Source of the DNA: Membranipora membranacea
Lineage: Eukaryota; Bryozoa; Gymnolaemata; Cheilostomatida; Membraniporidae
DNA length: 64,000 bases
Assembly (NCBI GenBank): GCA_914767715.1
Contig: OU612066.1
Span: forward strand, 5,089,001 to 5,153,000
Direction of reading: 5' to 3'
Position 1 is the stretch's first letter. Every line of letters begins with the position of its first letter. Made by a program: the position numbers and the translations under genes. This document shows, piece by piece, positions 60,801-64,000 of this stretch. The notes beneath the pieces were generated by a model. The model was not told where the DNA came from. It was given only the letters and a program-made list of their open reading frames with translations, and ran no database searches.

Positions 60801-63755
60801 CAAGTGTGATCAGCACACATTTATTTTTTCACTTCCATTTTCTGGATTGTGTTTCCATTTTTGTATTTCATACCTCACCAGTTTATGGACTATATTTTCA
60901 ATATGCAGGGCTCTGGCACAAGGGCTGATAACTCGGGATATGATAGAGTATTACGATCCAGCCTTGATGTTCACCATACCTCGATTAGCTATAGTGAGCG
61001 GCTTAGTTATATTCCCTGCTGGACCTCTCAATCCAGAGTCTAAATCACATGATATGTCTGAGATGTTCAGACCATTCCAGAGTCTGCTCAAACGAATAAG
61101 GTGAGTTAGCAGCGGTAAAAGAAAAACTTGTGTTCATATTGTGAGCTCAGTATGAAGATGATCTATGACTCATCTTATTTTGCTTTCATGATTGATGACT
61201 CGTGACATCCAAATTAACTCACATTTGGTGTTCGAATGAAAATTGAGAGCCTGATTTGTGTTCTTCATTCAAGCGTCAGGGCTGGCTCTGGGTCACAGAT
61301 CTGTCTGTTTAGACCGTATTAAGTGAGGGCCGTTTACCTAATTATATACCTAGCTGCTCTTGTGCCTTGGTCTGTCTGCTAATTATGTGATGATACAGGT
61401 GCAGGTGTAAAAGCCATCCTCTGATATGTACAGGGAAATAGAAATAGATGATCATATATAACCAAGGAGTAACATGGGTTACTCCTTGATATAACTAACT
61501 ATATATTACAAAGCTGATGTTACGCCTGGTTGTACATCGTAAATCACTATTGTTTGATTATGAATTAACTCACACGCCCCTCTTTGAAAAAGTTCTGTAC
61601 ATACTGCTACACCCAAATATAATACACATAGCTTTGTGCCAAGCTGAAGGCGCTTGCACAAGTCAGTCAGTCAACACAACAATGGGGGCAGACTCAGGCC
61701 TTGCCTTACGATGCTCCCGCCCAAAAGTTTTTCTCATTTCGGACAGTTATTTTCCCCAGACTGAATATGATAGCTAGTGAAAGTAACAACAAGGGTATAG
61801 GATAGCAGTTACAGTTATTTATAATATAAAGAAAGTATATGCTGGCCTAAGGTCAACCTACCACTTTCACTTTCAATACCAATTTATTATCAATCAATCT
61901 GAACAAATAGATTCCTGATCATTGATTGCCAATCAATAACTATTATCTTCATCAGTTTTGGCGTGGCTAGTTTGTTAAAGAGTTATTAATCAGCTTAGAA
62001 AGCCTTTCATCTGAGCTTTTGCGGAAAAGCAAAATAAGAGTATAGTAATGTGAAATTACGTATGAGAACCTTACATTCAAAACATGGTAGAATTTGAACA
62101 CAGAATAATGTATATTTTTTGTGTTCGTTTACAGAGAGCTCTTGTGGACTCTTAGTCAAGAGGAGTTGAGGTATCTAGAAAGACTTCTATGCAATCTTGA
62201 AGAAACAAAAATCAAACCGTCCGCTGACCAGTCAGTAGAGCCTGGTCTGTGTAGCCAGGAACACAATAATCTCACTAACTCAGACTCACGTCATAATATC
62301 TGCTCCGCTGAGAACTCGAGCAACGCGCAGCTTAACCAACCAGCTTCCAGTCTATTCAATAATATCTCAAATATAAATGACCTTCCCCAGACAGGACAAT
62401 CTGAGATGGTAAACTCACAGACTGCCCGCCCGAGTATATTTGACATGCTGTCAGTCAGTCCTGATAACACTCAGCCCTTGTCTGATGGCAGCTCTGATGG
62501 AAACGGAAACAATAACGAAGACACGCTGTCTCAGGAACATCAATCTCAGGAAACAGATCCTGACCAATCAAACGCTGTGATAATAAATGATCAGGTGTCA
62601 GGTATAGCTCGGCTCATTATAGGTTCTCTGCCAGGTGAGGAGGCGCCATCAATAGCCCGAGAGTCTGCACCGCATACACTTGATACAGTACCTACAGACA
62701 GTCAGCATCAGACTACCAACAACATTGCTCAACAACGAAGACACCAATCTGACTCCAGTCTACACGAGGTATTACAGCAATTTAGTTTTAATCTACCAAG
62801 GACTAATCAGACTGACAACGGAACCTCCTCCCCAAGACATCATGTGACCATAGCCCGATCTCTATCCCAGGAGTCTCCTCAGGTTGGGGGAGAGACGATG
62901 CGACCCGAGACTGGTAATGTAGTAAGGCGTTGTGACACAACGTCAGAGGAGTCTGGTAGTAGTAGCGAATCATCAGCTCCAGTCTCAGATTCTGACTCAT
63001 TCAGCAGCGGACCTGAAGATAGCAGGTATGTGGCTCATATCATAGTTGAACAAATTCAAATTTCTTTTGGTCTGTATTTCGGATTCCAATTTTATTGGGT
63101 GATTCTGAACGAATCGGATGAATTTTCATAAGTACAATAGTGCAATATTACTTATTTTTCTGTTCATTGTTCTGTGTTGTGATGTCTATGAAGGCATTCC
63201 ACGTACGAGTATTCAAAAAGTATCACTATGGGTAACTCCTAGCTCTATCCTACATTTAGAACATGCGCAACTGGCCTGGGATTTGAAAATTTTTTGACCA
63301 ACTTAAAATGTTGTTGGAGTCAATAGGTCCATATACAGGTCACAATCAAGCTCAAAAAAGAAGTGTCATTAGTGATATAGCCCTGCTGTAACTCTTATGC
63401 AGCATTGCAGGTTTATTTACACTGGCAACCTTCCAATTATTAATAGTAGGCTTATAAGAACAGACTATCACAGAGTAAGGATATATCCTTACTCTGTGAG
63501 ACTATCCTACAAAACTGTCCTGGCTGACAAAACCACACGTATAACATAATGCTTCAGCGAGCCTGTTGGCCAGTTACTCCTTCAGTAGTTTAACCTGGTT
63601 GCTATTTTACTTGTATAGATCTGCGGAAGGGGGGGTGAGATTGGGGAGCCGAGCTTTAATCACTCGTAAATACTTCAGCTCTAAATCACAAAGTTTGAGA
63701 AGTCAGTACAAGAGTACCGAGGATCTCATACGGAAACTGTTCATCTGTGTATCAG
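57830..63755 (+). CDS. ZFYVE28: Lateral signaling target protein 2 (LST2/ZFYVE28), N-terminal part
   Basis: Endosomal regulator that promotes EGFR degradation and dampens EGFR signalling. The FYVE domain that reads PI3P lies beyond the window. Exons: 57830-57865, 58345-58479, 58727-58870, 59151-59353, 60168-60257, 60909-61100, 62135-63025, 63619-63755, encoding the first 609 residues. Exon 1 is only 12 codons ([12 protein letters not shown]) and leaves through a less usual GTTGGT donor. It is accepted because it supplies the RKxLYKPK start of the family and joins in frame. Conserved blocks follow: [79 protein letters not shown]. Exon 7 is a low-complexity Ser/Gln/Asn-rich linker of about 297 residues. 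Exon 8 ends in the conserved [15 protein letters not shown]. Truncated by the window edge only. Confidence 0.95.
61463..61488. repeat. Short hairpin in LST2 intron 6
   Basis: CAAGGAGTAAC and GTTACTCCTTG flank a 4-base centre. No known role. Confidence 0.65.
63469..63498. repeat. Perfect 30-bp palindrome in LST2 intron 7
   Basis: CACAGAGTAAGGATA is followed directly by its reverse complement with no loop. It lies about 120 bp before exon 8 of LST2. Could be a very small foldback remnant. Confidence 0.8.
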
Positions 63756-64000
63756 GTATGTCACAGGTCATCTTACAGGTCATCATTGTTATCATACAAA
63801 AAGGGTCAGTCATAAAGCAGTGAGTGATAGGGTCATCACTGTAAGGGTCATTCCAGTAATCTGCAGTCTGAGAGTGATGACATGTTTGTTCTTTTTTTAG
63901 TATTTATAATGAAACAATGATTTCCCTCTTAATCAGGGAAGGGTAGTGACAGGGTCTATAGTTGACAGAATAAGGATGGACATTAATTAGTCACTAAGGT

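Noticed and set aside
1-64000. CRISPR arrays, prophage, operons or bacterial insertion sequences
   Set aside because: The window is spliced animal DNA. None of these structures is present.

Overview
This is a 64 kb stretch of AT-rich nuclear DNA from an animal, probably an invertebrate. Genes are split by introns of about 0.1 to 1.3 kb with GT-AG junctions. The recognisable proteins (ACP7-type purple acid phosphatase, MOSMO, isovaleryl-CoA dehydrogenase, LST2/ZFYVE28) are metazoan families, and I see no prokaryotic signal. I cannot name the species. Exon models were built by reading splice sites, reading phase and protein similarity by eye. For every complete model the coding length is divisible by three.

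Region 1 (1-31,000) is a tandem head-to-tail array of four purple acid phosphatase genes, all on the minus strand: A (1283-5769), B (6549-11837), C (16627-21041) and D (24920-30855). Each has nine coding exons with the same phases and nearly the same lengths. Each encodes 441-445 residues with a signal peptide and all seven metal ligands. A and B form one pair and C and D a younger pair. The introns and spacers hold foldback or MITE-like elements, two tRNA-headed SINE-like sequences, hairpins, decayed exon copies, and two minisatellites that have each multiplied a 5' splice site of gene B.

Region 2 (31,000-34,300) holds a plus-strand MOSMO-like gene with an intronless coding region. It converges on region 3 (34,323-49,527, minus strand), a gene of 18 coding exons for an unrecognised, largely disordered protein of about 2,390 residues rich in Ser/Lys, Pro and charged segments.

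Region 4 (50,849-63,755) is a head-to-head pair. Mitochondrial isovaleryl-CoA dehydrogenase (minus, 12 exon positions, 423 residues) and the first eight coding exons of LST2/ZFYVE28 (plus, running off the window) are separated by only about 375 bp. The IVD gene carries two equal-length, phase-matched versions of the exon that holds the catalytic glutamate, a layout that predicts mutually exclusive splicing.

The genes do not form a single pathway. The array is a paralogue expansion of secreted or lysosomal phosphatases, and the remaining genes are single-copy housekeeping or signalling genes. The most interesting points are the paired IVD exons, the two splice-donor arrays in phosphatase gene B, the shared E-box/M-box pairs upstream of phosphatase genes, and the large unrecognised protein.
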